Source: JBOGIF01 sp050742415
GTDB lineage: Bacteria > Actinomycetota > Acidimicrobiia > Acidimicrobiales > AC-14
Direction of reading: 5' to 3'
Assembly (NCBI GenBank): GCA_050742415.1
Contig: JBOGIF010000197.1
Location: 1-24,287 of the forward strand
Length of the DNA: 24,287 nt
Part shown: positions 14,157 through 21,226 of the stretch, piece after piece
Layout of the letters: every line of letters starts with the position of its first letter
Position numbering within the stretch: position 1 is the first letter of the stretch
Notes under the pieces: generated by a model
Told to the model about the DNA's origin: nothing
The model's input: the letters and a program-made list of their open reading frames with translations, nothing else
The model's database searches: none
Translations under genes and position numbers: made by a program

Positions 14157-15227
14157 ATGCCCACTCGTCATTCGCCGCTCGACGCCGCACACCGCGACCT
14201 GGGGGCGAAGATGGTCGTCTTCGGCGGCTGGGAGATGCCCCTCGCCTATCCCGTCGGCACCCTCGTGGAGCATCGCACGTGCCGCACCGGAGCCGTCGCC
14301 TTCGACGTGAGCCATCTCGGCTCCATCCGGGTCGAGGGCCCGGGGGCGTTCGACCGGTTGCAGCGGGAGCTCACCAACGACCTGAACCGGATAGCGCCGG
14401 GACGCGCCCAGTACACGCACCTCCTCGACGACTCCGACGGCTCCGTGCTCGACGATCTCATCGTGTGGTGGGTGGCCCCGGCCGAGATGCACGTGATGCC
14501 GAACGCGTCCAACACCGAACGTGTCCTGGAGGCTCTGGGCGGCGAGGACATCACCGATGCCCGGGCCGTGATCGCCGTGCAGGGCCCGGAGTCGCGCCGG
14601 TGGCTGGCCGACGTGAGCCCCGAGGCCGCCGAGGTCGACCGGTTCGGCCTGCGACGGTTCGAGTGGCGAGGAGCGACGTGCGTGGCCGCCGGCACGGGCT
14701 ATACGGGCGAGGACGGCATCGAGTGCGCGGTGCCGGCCCGGGTGGCGCCGTCGTTCTGGGAGGCGCTGCTCGACTCCGGGATACTCCCCGCCGGACTCGG
14801 CGCCCGCGACACGTTGCGCCTGGAGGCGGGCCTGCCGCTGCACGGCCACGAGCTGGGGCCGGGCATCACGCCGCTGCAGGCCGGGCTCGAGTGGGTTGTC
14901 GGGTGGTCCAAGGGCGACTTCCGGGGCCGGGCGGCGCTGGAGGACGAGCGCCGTCGTGGTGTCAGTCGGCGCCTGGGCGGGCTTGAGGCCGAGGGCCGGC
15001 AGCCCCCTAGGGCCGGGTACCAGGTGCTGGCCGCTGGAGAGCTCATCGGAGAGGTGACGAGCGGGAACTTCTCACCCACCTTGAACCGCGGCATCGCCCT
15101 CGCCTTCCTGCCGCCGCAGTTGCGACCAGGAGCGGAGGTCACCATCGACACGCGGGGCCAGGCCTTGAGCGCCCGGGTGGTGGAGATCCCGTTCGTGCGG
15201 CGGGGCGGGCCGTCGTCCAGCGACTGA
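14157..15227 (+). CDS. gcvT: Aminomethyltransferase, glycine cleavage system T protein
   Basis: Transfers the methylene group from lipoyl-bound aminomethyl to tetrahydrofolate and releases ammonia. The 356-residue sequence is normal in length. Family motifs appear in order: MVVFGGWEMPLAYPVG, VAFDVSHLGSIRVEGPGA, a NASN motif (MPNASNTERV), GYTGEDGIECAVPA, the RDTLRLEAGLPLHGHEL segment, KGDFRGRAAL and GEVTSGNFSPTLNRGIALAF. The second residue pattern DVSHLG in place of the commoner DVSHMG is a mild variant. The TGA stop shares its last base with the ATG of gcvPA (TGATG), so the two are translationally coupled. The start is supported by the standard PTRHSPLDAAHRDLGAKMV opening. Confidence 0.95.
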   Translation: MPTRHSPLDAAHRDLGAKMVVFGGWEMPLAYPVGTLVEHRTCRTGAVAFDVSHLGSIRVEGPGAFDRLQRELTNDLNRIAPGRAQYTHLLDDSDGSVLDDLIVWWVAPAEMHVMPNASNTERVLEALGGEDITDARAVIAVQGPESRRWLADVSPEAAEVDRFGLRRFEWRGATCVAAGTGYTGEDGIECAVPARVAPSFWEALLDSGILPAGLGARDTLRLEAGLPLHGHELGPGITPLQAGLEWVVGWSKGDFRGRAALEDERRRGVSRRLGGLEAEGRQPPRAGYQVLAAGELIGEVTSGNFSPTLNRGIALAFLPPQLRPGAEVTIDTRGQALSARVVEIPFVRRGGPSSSD

Positions 15228-16582
15228 TGGCATCGTTCACCCCTCACACGCCGGCCGAGGTGGACGCCATGCTGGGTTTCCTGGGGCTGACGTCGACGGA
15301 GGAACTGTTCTCGACGGTGCCGGCGGGCCTGCGCCTGGACCGCCCCCTGGACCTGGCGGCAGGGATGAGCGAGCCCGACGTTCTGGCCCGCTTCGACTTT
15401 CTCGCCTCCGCCAACCGCGGCGCCGCCGGCGACCTGGTGTGCTTCGCTGGCGGCGGCGCCTACGACCACGACATCCCGGCGGTCGTGAGGTCTTTGGCCT
15501 TCCGGTCGGAGTTCGTCACCGCCTACACGCCGTACCAGGCCGAAGTGGCCCAGGGCGTCCTCCAGGCGCTTTTCGAGTACCAGACCATGGTCTGTCGCCT
15601 GACGGGCATGGACGTGGCCAACGCCTCGCTCTACGACGGCGCGTCGGCGTGCGTGGAGGCGGTCAACCTGGCGGTCGCTGCCACCGGCCGGTCGACCGTG
15701 TGGGTCTCGCGCGGCCTGAACCCGAACTGGCGAGCCGTGCTGTCGACCTTCGCCGCCGGCACCGGCCACGACCTGGTCGACGTGGATTTGGCCGACGGAC
15801 GCACGGCGTGGCCCACGAGTGCCGGTAGCGGCCACGGTGACCACGCCCCGCCGGCCGCCCTCTTGCTGGCCTGTCCCAACTACCTGGGCTGCCTGGAGGA
15901 GGTCTCCGAGGCACGCCGCATGGCCGACGAGGTGGGCGCCCTGCTGGTCGTCGCGGTCGACCCCGTCGCCATGGGCCTGCTGCGCCCGCCCGGCGAGATG
16001 GGCGCCGACATCGTGGTGGGGGAGGGCCAGTCGCTCGGAATGCCGTTGTCGTTCGGAGGCCCCTACCTCGGCCTGTTCGCATGCCGCCGGGAGCACGTGC
16101 GGCGGCTCCCCGGGCGGTTGGTGGGCGAGACAGTCGACGTCGACGGGCGGCGGGCCTACGTCACGACACTGCGCACGCGCGAGCAGGACATCAGGCGTGA
16201 GAAGGCCTCCTCCAACGTCTGCACCAACCAGACCCTCATGGCCGTGGCCTTCCTCGTTCATCTGGCCTGGCTCGGGACCGCCGGCCTTCGGGGGCTGGCC
16301 CTGCGGTGCGCCCGGGCCACCTCTTACACCCGCGACGGGCTGCTGGGTCTCGACGGCGTGGAGCCGGCCGCAACCGCCCCGTTCCTCCTGGAGTTCGCGG
16401 TGCGCACGCCCGTGCCGGGCAGCATCGTGGTCGAGCGGATGGCCGACGAGGGCTTCCTTGCCGGAGTGCCTTTGGCTACCGCGGACGGTCACGGCGAGGG
16501 CCTCCTGGTGGCGGTCACCGAGAGGCGCACCAGGGCCGAGATCGACGACTACGTGGCCGCCTTCGGCAAGGTGCTGCGGTGA
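15227..16582 (+). CDS. gcvPA: Glycine dehydrogenase (decarboxylating) subunit 1
   Basis: N-terminal half of the two-subunit P protein, a PLP-fold decarboxylase partner without the active-site lysine. At 451 residues it has the usual length. Typical segments are FTPHTPAEVDAMLGFLGL at the N-terminus, FLASANRGAAGDLVCFAGGGAYDHDIPAVV, the substrate-loop TAYTPYQAEVAQGVLQALFEYQT, and LTGMDVANASLYDGASACVEAV. GEGQSLGMPLSFGGPYLGLFACR and REQDIRREKASSNVCTNQTLMA follow. It overlaps gcvT by one base and gcvPB by four. Many actinobacteria carry one fused P protein of about 950 residues; here the split form is used. Confidence 0.95.
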   Translation: MASFTPHTPAEVDAMLGFLGLTSTEELFSTVPAGLRLDRPLDLAAGMSEPDVLARFDFLASANRGAAGDLVCFAGGGAYDHDIPAVVRSLAFRSEFVTAYTPYQAEVAQGVLQALFEYQTMVCRLTGMDVANASLYDGASACVEAVNLAVAATGRSTVWVSRGLNPNWRAVLSTFAAGTGHDLVDVDLADGRTAWPTSAGSGHGDHAPPAALLLACPNYLGCLEEVSEARRMADEVGALLVVAVDPVAMGLLRPPGEMGADIVVGEGQSLGMPLSFGGPYLGLFACRREHVRRLPGRLVGETVDVDGRRAYVTTLRTREQDIRREKASSNVCTNQTLMAVAFLVHLAWLGTAGLRGLALRCARATSYTRDGLLGLDGVEPAATAPFLLEFAVRTPVPGSIVVERMADEGFLAGVPLATADGHGEGLLVAVTERRTRAEIDDYVAAFGKVLR

Positions 16583-18093
16583 GGTCCGCGGGGGGAAGGG
16601 CCAGCAGCGCCCCGCTGATGGGACGTGAGGCCGAGCCCACCATCTTCGAGCTCTCCTCGCCAGGGCGCACGGCGGCATCGTTCCGGTCGACCGGCGTGCC
16701 GGAGACACCGGCGGAGGACCTGGTCCCGAGGTCGCACCTGAGGGCCGAGCCGGTGCCGGTGGCCGAGGTGTCCGAGCGTGACCTGGTGGGCCACTTCACC
16801 CGGCTCACCCATCGCCAGTACTCAGTCGACCTCGGCGCCTACCCGTTGGGCTCGTGCACCATGAAGTACAACCCCAAGCTCTGCGACGAGGCGGTGGCCC
16901 GGCCCGGGCTGGCCGGCATCCACCCGGCGGCGCCGGCAGCCTTCACCCAGGGATGGATGCGGCTGCTCGCCGACCTCGAGGACGCGCTCTGCCGGATCAC
17001 CGGCATGGCGGCCGCCACCCTCCAGCCTCCGGCCGGCGCGGCGGGGGAGCTGACCGGCCTGCTGCTGATGCGGGGCTTCCACGCCGCCGCTGGCGAGGAC
17101 GCCCAGCGCCGGCGGGTGCTGATCCCCGACTCGGCCCACGGCACCAACCCCGCATCGGTCACCCTCGGCGGCTACGAGGTGACGCAGGTCCCGTCCGACG
17201 AGCGCGGCTGCGTCGACGTGGCCGCCCTGCGCTCCCGGCTCGGCCCCGACGTCGCCGGGATGATGCTCACCAACCCGAACACCCTCGGCCTGTTCGAGGA
17301 GGACATCGTCGAGATCGCCTCGGCGGTGCACCAGTCGGGCGGGCTCCTGTACTACGACGGCGCCAACCTCAACGCCATCCTGGGCGTGACCCGGCCGGGC
17401 GACATGGGGTTCGACATCGTCCACACCAACCTGCACAAGACCTTCGCCGTGCCCCACGGAGGCGGTGGTCCCGGAGCCGGGCCGGTCGCCGTCTCGGCCC
17501 GGCTGGCGCCATACCTTCCGGGGCCGAGGCCGGTACCGCGCTCGGAGGGCGGCGGTTTCGAATGGTCGTGGCCCGAACGCTCCATCGGTCGGGTCCACTC
17601 GTGGCACGGGAACGCGCTGGCCCTGGCGCGCGCCTACGCCTACATCCTGGCCAACGGCGGCGACGGGCTTCGGCAGGTGGCGGAGATGGCCGTGCTCAAC
17701 GCCAACTGGCTGCGCGTCCGCCTGCACGGCAGCTACGAGATCCCCTACGACCGGCCCTGCATGCACGAGTTCGTGGCGTCGGCGGCGCCGTTGCGCAAGC
17801 GCTTCGGCTTGCGGGCCGTCGACGTGGCCAAGCGGCTGCTGGAGGAGGGCTTCCACGCCCCGACGGTGGCGTTCCCCCTGATCGTGCCCGAGGCGCTGAT
17901 GATCGAGCCCACCGAGACCGAGAGCCCCCAGACCCTCGAAGCCCTGGCCGAGGCTCTCGAGGAGATCGTTGCCGGCGTGCAAAGCCAAGAGGACGCCGAC
18001 GACATGCGCCAGGCCCCCCGCACCGCGCCGGTACGGCGGGTCGACGAGGCCCGCGCCGCCCGCCGCCTGGTCCCCACCTTCGACGCCCGCTAA
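16579..18093 (+). CDS. gcvPB: Glycine dehydrogenase (decarboxylating) subunit 2
   Basis: PLP-binding half of the split glycine decarboxylase. The cofactor lysine is Lys287 (from the GTG start) in HTNLHKTFAVPHGGGGPGAGPV. Other landmarks are LGSCTMKYNPKLCDE, TLQPPAGAAGELTGLLLM, PDSAHGTNPASVTLGGY and MLTNPNTLGLFEEDI. GTG 16579 overlaps the gcvPA stop in a GTGA arrangement and yields 504 residues. ATG 16618 gives 491 residues, and its MGREAEPTIFELSSPGR fits the family N-terminus equally well; the G-rich run 16590-16600 is too far from that ATG for a standard ribosome binding site. The C-terminal tail is Arg/Ala-rich. It ends the long cluster that began at gcvH, and it converges on mtnA with about 60 bases between. 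Confidence 0.94.
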   Translation: MRSAGGRASSAPLMGREAEPTIFELSSPGRTAASFRSTGVPETPAEDLVPRSHLRAEPVPVAEVSERDLVGHFTRLTHRQYSVDLGAYPLGSCTMKYNPKLCDEAVARPGLAGIHPAAPAAFTQGWMRLLADLEDALCRITGMAAATLQPPAGAAGELTGLLLMRGFHAAAGEDAQRRRVLIPDSAHGTNPASVTLGGYEVTQVPSDERGCVDVAALRSRLGPDVAGMMLTNPNTLGLFEEDIVEIASAVHQSGGLLYYDGANLNAILGVTRPGDMGFDIVHTNLHKTFAVPHGGGGPGAGPVAVSARLAPYLPGPRPVPRSEGGGFEWSWPERSIGRVHSWHGNALALARAYAYILANGGDGLRQVAEMAVLNANWLRVRLHGSYEIPYDRPCMHEFVASAAPLRKRFGLRAVDVAKRLLEEGFHAPTVAFPLIVPEALMIEPTETESPQTLEALAEALEEIVAGVQSQEDADDMRQAPRTAPVRRVDEARAARRLVPTFDAR

Positions 18094-18153
18094 CCGCACC
18101 AATCCGCCCCAATCCGCGCAATTACACCTGGGCGGTGGGTCTTTCGCGGAGAG

Positions 18154-19146
18154 CTACCACCTATAGGGCGGCCGGGACACCCCCGCCTCCGTGACGATGG
18201 CGGTCACGAGGTCGGCCGGCGTGACGTCGAAGGCCCGGTTCTCCACGGCCATGCCCTCCGGTGCCATCCGCCGCCCGCCAACCACCGCCACCTCGTCGGC
18301 CTCCCGTCGCTCGATGGGAATGGTGGCGCCCGTCGGGCAAGTCGAGTCGACCGTCGACAGGGGAGCGGCCACGTAGAGCGGAACCCCGTGGTGGGCGGCC
18401 AGCACCGCCAGACCGTAGGTGCCCACCTTGTTGGCGACGTCGCCATTGGCCGCAATGCGATCGGCGCCGACGAGGACGCAGTCCACGGCACCCTCGGCCA
18501 TGAGCGACGCGGCGGCCACGTCGGCCACGAGGGTGGCGGGGATCCCGAGGCGGTCGAGCTCCCAGGCCGTGAGCCGGGCGCCCTGGAGCACCGGCCGCGT
18601 CTCTCCAACCCACACCGTCGGATGGCGGCCTTGCTCGTGGGCGGCGCGCACCACGCCGAGCGCGGTGCCGTAGCCGCTGCACGCCAGCGCCCCGGCGTTG
18701 CAATGGGTGTACACCCGGGCTCCTTCGGGCAGCAGGGTCGCCCCGTGGGCACCCAGGCGCCGGTTGCGGTCGAGGTCGTCGGCAGCCACGGCGCAGGCGG
18801 CGGCGACGGGATCGTCGGCCCGTCGCGCCGCCGCCACCCCCCACGCCAGGTTGACTGCCGTAGGGCGGGTGGCGACGAGGCGCGCCGCAGCATCGTCGAG
18901 AGGCACGCCGGTGACGGCCGCCAACGCCATCCCCATCGCTCCCGCCACCCCGAGGGCCGGGGCGCCCCGCACCGCAAGCTGGGAGATGGCGTCGCACAGC
19001 TCGCCGACGGTCCGGACCTCCAGCATGACGAGCTCGGAGGGGAGCCGACGCTGGTCGATGAGGCGCACGCACCCGTCGTGCCACTCGATGGTGGGCGGGA
19101 AGATCTCGCGGGCGGCCTGGGCGCCCGCGGCCGCGGTGCCGGTCAC
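18154..19146 (-). CDS. mtnA: S-methyl-5-thioribose-1-phosphate isomerase
   Basis: Converts methylthioribose 1-phosphate to methylthioribulose 1-phosphate in methionine salvage. The 330-residue product has the eIF2B-like isomerase fold: TIEWHDGCVRLIDQRRLP, AVRGAPALGVAGAMGMAL, the catalytic Cys149 in YTHCNAGALA and Asp229 in VGADRIAANGDVANKVGTYGLAVLA. YVAAPLSTVD and FDVTPADLVTAIVTEAGV follow. The motif RGAPA(I/L)G and the Cys/Asp pair separate MtnA from eIF2B subunits and ribose-1,5-bisphosphate isomerase. GTG 19146 overlaps the stop of the RuBisCO-like gene by four bases. It is the last gene of a three-gene minus-strand operon and converges on gcvPB. No mtnB, mtnK or mtnP is seen in the window. 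Confidence 0.95.
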   Translation of the reverse strand: MTGTAAAGAQAAREIFPPTIEWHDGCVRLIDQRRLPSELVMLEVRTVGELCDAISQLAVRGAPALGVAGAMGMALAAVTGVPLDDAAARLVATRPTAVNLAWGVAAARRADDPVAAACAVAADDLDRNRRLGAHGATLLPEGARVYTHCNAGALACSGYGTALGVVRAAHEQGRHPTVWVGETRPVLQGARLTAWELDRLGIPATLVADVAAASLMAEGAVDCVLVGADRIAANGDVANKVGTYGLAVLAAHHGVPLYVAAPLSTVDSTCPTGATIPIERREADEVAVVGGRRMAPEGMAVENRAFDVTPADLVTAIVTEAGVSRPPYRW

Positions 19147-20159
19147 CGGAGCGCCTCGACGGCTGCCGCCACCGCCGCCTGGATGCCGCCGGTACCGGCG
19201 TAGGCGGCCGAGCCGAGCAGGACTACCAACCCGGTGCCGCCGGCCCGCTCGACCTGAGCGGCGACGTCGGCCGGCCCGAGCCCACCACCCAGCAGCGCCG
19301 TCGACGGACGCGCCGAACCGCACGGGGCCCTGACGGCAACGAGATTGGTGTCGACATCGGCGTCGGTTTCGAAGAGCTTGCCGCCGAAGGCGCCGACTAT
19401 CACGTGGTCGGCGCCCACCAGACGCAAGAGGCGGGCCAGGACGGCACCGGACGGCCCGTGGGTGGGGTTGCGGGCCATCGGCCCCGACCCCGCCCGGTGC
19501 GCCAACACCGGCACGCCCAACCCGGCGTGGCGCAGCGCCACCAAGGAGTCGAGGCCCTGGGCGAAAGCGTTGACCATCACGCCGGTGGACCCGAGATCGA
19601 CGGCCCGTCGAGCCCGCTCCACGAGCGTGGGGGAGGGCCCGGTGACGTTGGCGAAGTAGGCCACCCCCGGCTCCAGCACCTCGGCAACCGCCGCCACCCG
19701 CTTCTCCAACGGGCACCACAGTGGGTCCCCCATCACCTCGTCGTCCTTCACCAGCCGCGCGCCGCCGGCGACGGCCGCCCGCACCACGTCGGCCACCTCG
19801 GCCGGCCCGAGGCCCACCGACGGCTTGACGATCAGCCCCACGTCGACCGTGTCGGCGGCGCCGATGGCTGGGCCGGGCAGGTACCCGTCGGGAAGCTCCA
19901 GGTCCACCAGCCGGCAGCGACTGAAGGCCTTCGTCTCCATGGCCTCACCGGCGATCAGCGCCGAGACCAGGACTGCGGGACTGTCTCCCCAGATGGCCTC
20001 GTCCAGCTCGACCATCGCACGGCCGGCGGCGAGCGAGGCGACCTGGCCCTGTGCCCAGGCCGGTCCCATCCCCTCGGCTCCCGTGGATAGCTGGGCGGCC
20101 AGCACCGCCGCTGCCGCCGGTGTAGCGGGCTCTATGTCGAAGGTGGCCCGGATGGTCAC
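19143..20159 (-). CDS. RuBisCO-like protein (form IV, compact), next to mtnA
   Basis: A 338-residue RuBisCO large-subunit homologue. Residues 1-105 are a shortened N-terminal domain; the barrel follows with GLIVKPSVGLGP (Lys112-Pro113), GGARLVKDDE (Lys138, Asp140, Glu141, the metal-binding cluster of RuBisCO) and FANVTGPSPTLVERARRAVDLG. Next come LAHRAGSGPMARNPTHG (His221-Arg222) and GAFGGKLFET (Lys261 in loop 6). The KPK of true RuBisCO is KPS and the SGG phosphate motif is GGG (residues 291-293), so carboxylase activity is unlikely. Coupling to mtnA suggests action on methylthioribulose-1-phosphate derivatives: an MtnW-type enolase or a 1,3-isomerase like that of Rhodospirillum. It is clearly shorter than the roughly 400-residue MtnW. 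GTG 20159 overlaps the upstream stop as GTGA. Confidence 0.85.
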   Translation of the reverse strand: MTIRATFDIEPATPAAAAVLAAQLSTGAEGMGPAWAQGQVASLAAGRAMVELDEAIWGDSPAVLVSALIAGEAMETKAFSRCRLVDLELPDGYLPGPAIGAADTVDVGLIVKPSVGLGPAEVADVVRAAVAGGARLVKDDEVMGDPLWCPLEKRVAAVAEVLEPGVAYFANVTGPSPTLVERARRAVDLGSTGVMVNAFAQGLDSLVALRHAGLGVPVLAHRAGSGPMARNPTHGPSGAVLARLLRLVGADHVIVGAFGGKLFETDADVDTNLVAVRAPCGSARPSTALLGGGLGPADVAAQVERAGGTGLVVLLGSAAYAGTGGIQAAVAAAVEALR

Positions 20160-20401
20160 CGCCGGGTCGGCTGCCGGCCGGGCCGGCGGTCGTGGCGGTG
20201 CTCCCAGCAGGCATGGTGCCAGTGACGTCGATCTTTGGGCGCGCCGTGGGGGACCACGACGAGATGGCCGAGCCCGGGAGGGATCGCCTGTTGGCAGCCG
20301 GGGCAGAGGTAGGTCTTGGTCGCCTGGTAGGGCTGCACGCGCCGGACCTCGTCCGTCTCGCTGTCCCGGTCGTCCCCGCTTTCCCCATCGTGGTGTGGCA
20401 C
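20156..20401 (-). CDS. Small Cys/His putative zinc-binding protein, first gene of the RLP-mtnA operon
   Basis: An 81-residue protein. After an acidic N-terminus the core reads VRRVQPYQATKTYLCPGC, then LGHLVVVPHGAPKDRRHWHHACW. Cys33, Cys36, His62 or His63 and Cys65 could bind zinc, with His46 nearby. I recall similar proteins being widespread in Actinobacteria, often misannotated as ATP/GTP-binding; no function is known to me. GTG 20401 is chosen because GATACT lies exactly six bases upstream on the minus strand; an ATG at 20443 would overlap the divergent methyltransferase and its promoter. Its TGA overlaps the GTG of the RuBisCO-like gene. This tight coupling hints at a partner role for that operon, but that is inference. 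Confidence 0.72.
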   Translation of the reverse strand: MPHHDGESGDDRDSETDEVRRVQPYQATKTYLCPGCQQAIPPGLGHLVVVPHGAPKDRRHWHHACWEHRHDRRPGRQPTRR

Positions 20402-20407
20402 CGCGCC

Positions 20408-20415
20408 AGTATCCT
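20408..20415. promoter_or_regulatory. Overlapping divergent -10 boxes (GATACT minus, TATCCT plus)
   Basis: The plus strand reads AGTATCCT. TATCCT (20410-20415) lies eight bases before the methyltransferase GTG at 20424. On the minus strand GATACT (20413-20408) lies six bases before the GTG at 20401. The two boxes share four base pairs, so the two polymerases would exclude each other. Confidence 0.45.
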
Positions 20416-20423
20416 CCGTGGCC

Positions 20424-21014
20424 GTGGGCGACCCGACCTCCAACCGGTGGCTGACCGAGGGCGGCGAGAAGAGCCGGACCTACGACGACAGCTGGGTGCG
20501 CCTCGCCTCCCAAGGGGCCAACATCCATGGCGAGGCCGACCTGGTGGAGCGCTTCGGGCCCAATTCGGTGCTGGACGCCGGGTGCGGCACCGGCCGGGTG
20601 GCCATCGAGCTGGCCGGCCGCGGGTGCGACGTGGTGGGCGTCGACCTCGACCCCTCCATGCTCGGCCAGGCCCGTGCCAAGAGGCCGGACCTCGGCTGGG
20701 TACTGGCTGACCTGGCGCTGGTCGACCTCGGCCGGCGCTTCGATGCCATCGTGATGGCCGGCAACGTGATGATCTTCGTCACCGCCGGCACTGAGGGCGA
20801 GGTGCTGTGCAACCTCGCTCGTCATCTCGAGCCCGGGGGAGTGCTGGTTGCCGGGTTCGCGCTGGAGCCCGGGCGTCTCGACCTGTCCACCTACGACCAG
20901 CACGCGCTCGACGCCGGCCTGGAGCCTCTGCACCGCTGGGCCACTTGGGATCGCCAGCCGTTCGTCGGAGGCGACTACGCAGTCTCGGTCCTGTCCAAGC
21001 CCGACCCGGCGTAG
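20424..21014 (+). CDS. Class I SAM-dependent methyltransferase
   Basis: A 196-residue methyltransferase of unknown substrate. Motif I is SVLDAGCGTGRVAIELA, followed by the acidic end of strand two (VVGVDLDPSMLGQARAK), motif II around LADLALVDLGRRFDAIVMAGNVMIF and the LEPGGVLVAGF motif III. The N-terminus has NRWLTEGGEKSRTYDDSWVRLASQG, a layout common in small-molecule methyltransferases (Methyltransf_25 type). The C-terminus (LEPLHRWATWDRQPFVGGDYAVSVLSK) completes the fold. GTG 20424 is preferred from the leaderless promoter; GTG 20418, two codons earlier, is possible. It is divergent from the RLP-mtnA operon and shares its promoter region. It converges on the MFS/Cys-rich gene with 14 bases between stops. 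Confidence 0.85.
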   Translation: MGDPTSNRWLTEGGEKSRTYDDSWVRLASQGANIHGEADLVERFGPNSVLDAGCGTGRVAIELAGRGCDVVGVDLDPSMLGQARAKRPDLGWVLADLALVDLGRRFDAIVMAGNVMIFVTAGTEGEVLCNLARHLEPGGVLVAGFALEPGRLDLSTYDQHALDAGLEPLHRWATWDRQPFVGGDYAVSVLSKPDPA

Positions 21015-21028
21015 CGGTCAGGGCGTCG

Positions 21029-21226
21029 CTAGTAGCCGAGGTGGCGCTTGCGCTCTCGCAGCAGCTTGGTCCGGCAGGGCTCCGAACAGGTGGCGCTGGG
21101 TTGGCGGCGCGGCCCGCCGATGTTGACGGGAGGTAACGGGGCGCCGCAGGTCCGGCAGTGCTCGCAGGGGACGTAGCTCTCGCACGTCGGACAGGTTGGT
21201 GGCCACCAGGAGCTGTGTCGTCTCAT
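21029..21226 (-). CDS. Small Cys-rich putative zinc protein, either separate gene or C-terminal tail of the MFS protein
   Basis: From ATG 21226 a 65-residue product contains seven cysteines: Cys12, Cys15, Cys21, Cys24, Cys27, Cys47 and Cys51. The patterns are TCPTC, CEHCRTCGAPLPP and ATCSEPCRTKLLRERKRHLGY. The last resembles the C-terminal CSxxCRxxxxRxR motif of small zinc proteins. GGAGG lies five bases before the ATG, a near-perfect ribosome binding site, which argues for independent translation. The same frame is, however, open through the upstream MFS gene with no stop between them. Function is unknown. The basic C-terminus could contact nucleic acid. Confidence 0.6.
   Translation of the reverse strand: MRRHSSWWPPTCPTCESYVPCEHCRTCGAPLPPVNIGGPRRQPSATCSEPCRTKLLRERKRHLGY

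Noticed and set aside
14699..16708. 669-residue minus-strand frame opposite gcvT and gcvPA
   Set aside because: Antisense shadow caused by strong third-position GC; both plus-strand genes are full-length and conserved.
18094..18153. Bidirectional terminator between gcvPB and mtnA
   Set aside because: CCGCCC and GGGCGG can pair but only across a loop of about 20 bases, with no T-run; also a short direct repeat CAATCCGC. Too weak to call.
18161..19084. 307-residue minus-strand frame overlapping mtnA
   Set aside because: Alternative frame of mtnA, Arg-rich and without the motifs seen in the 18154-19146 frame.
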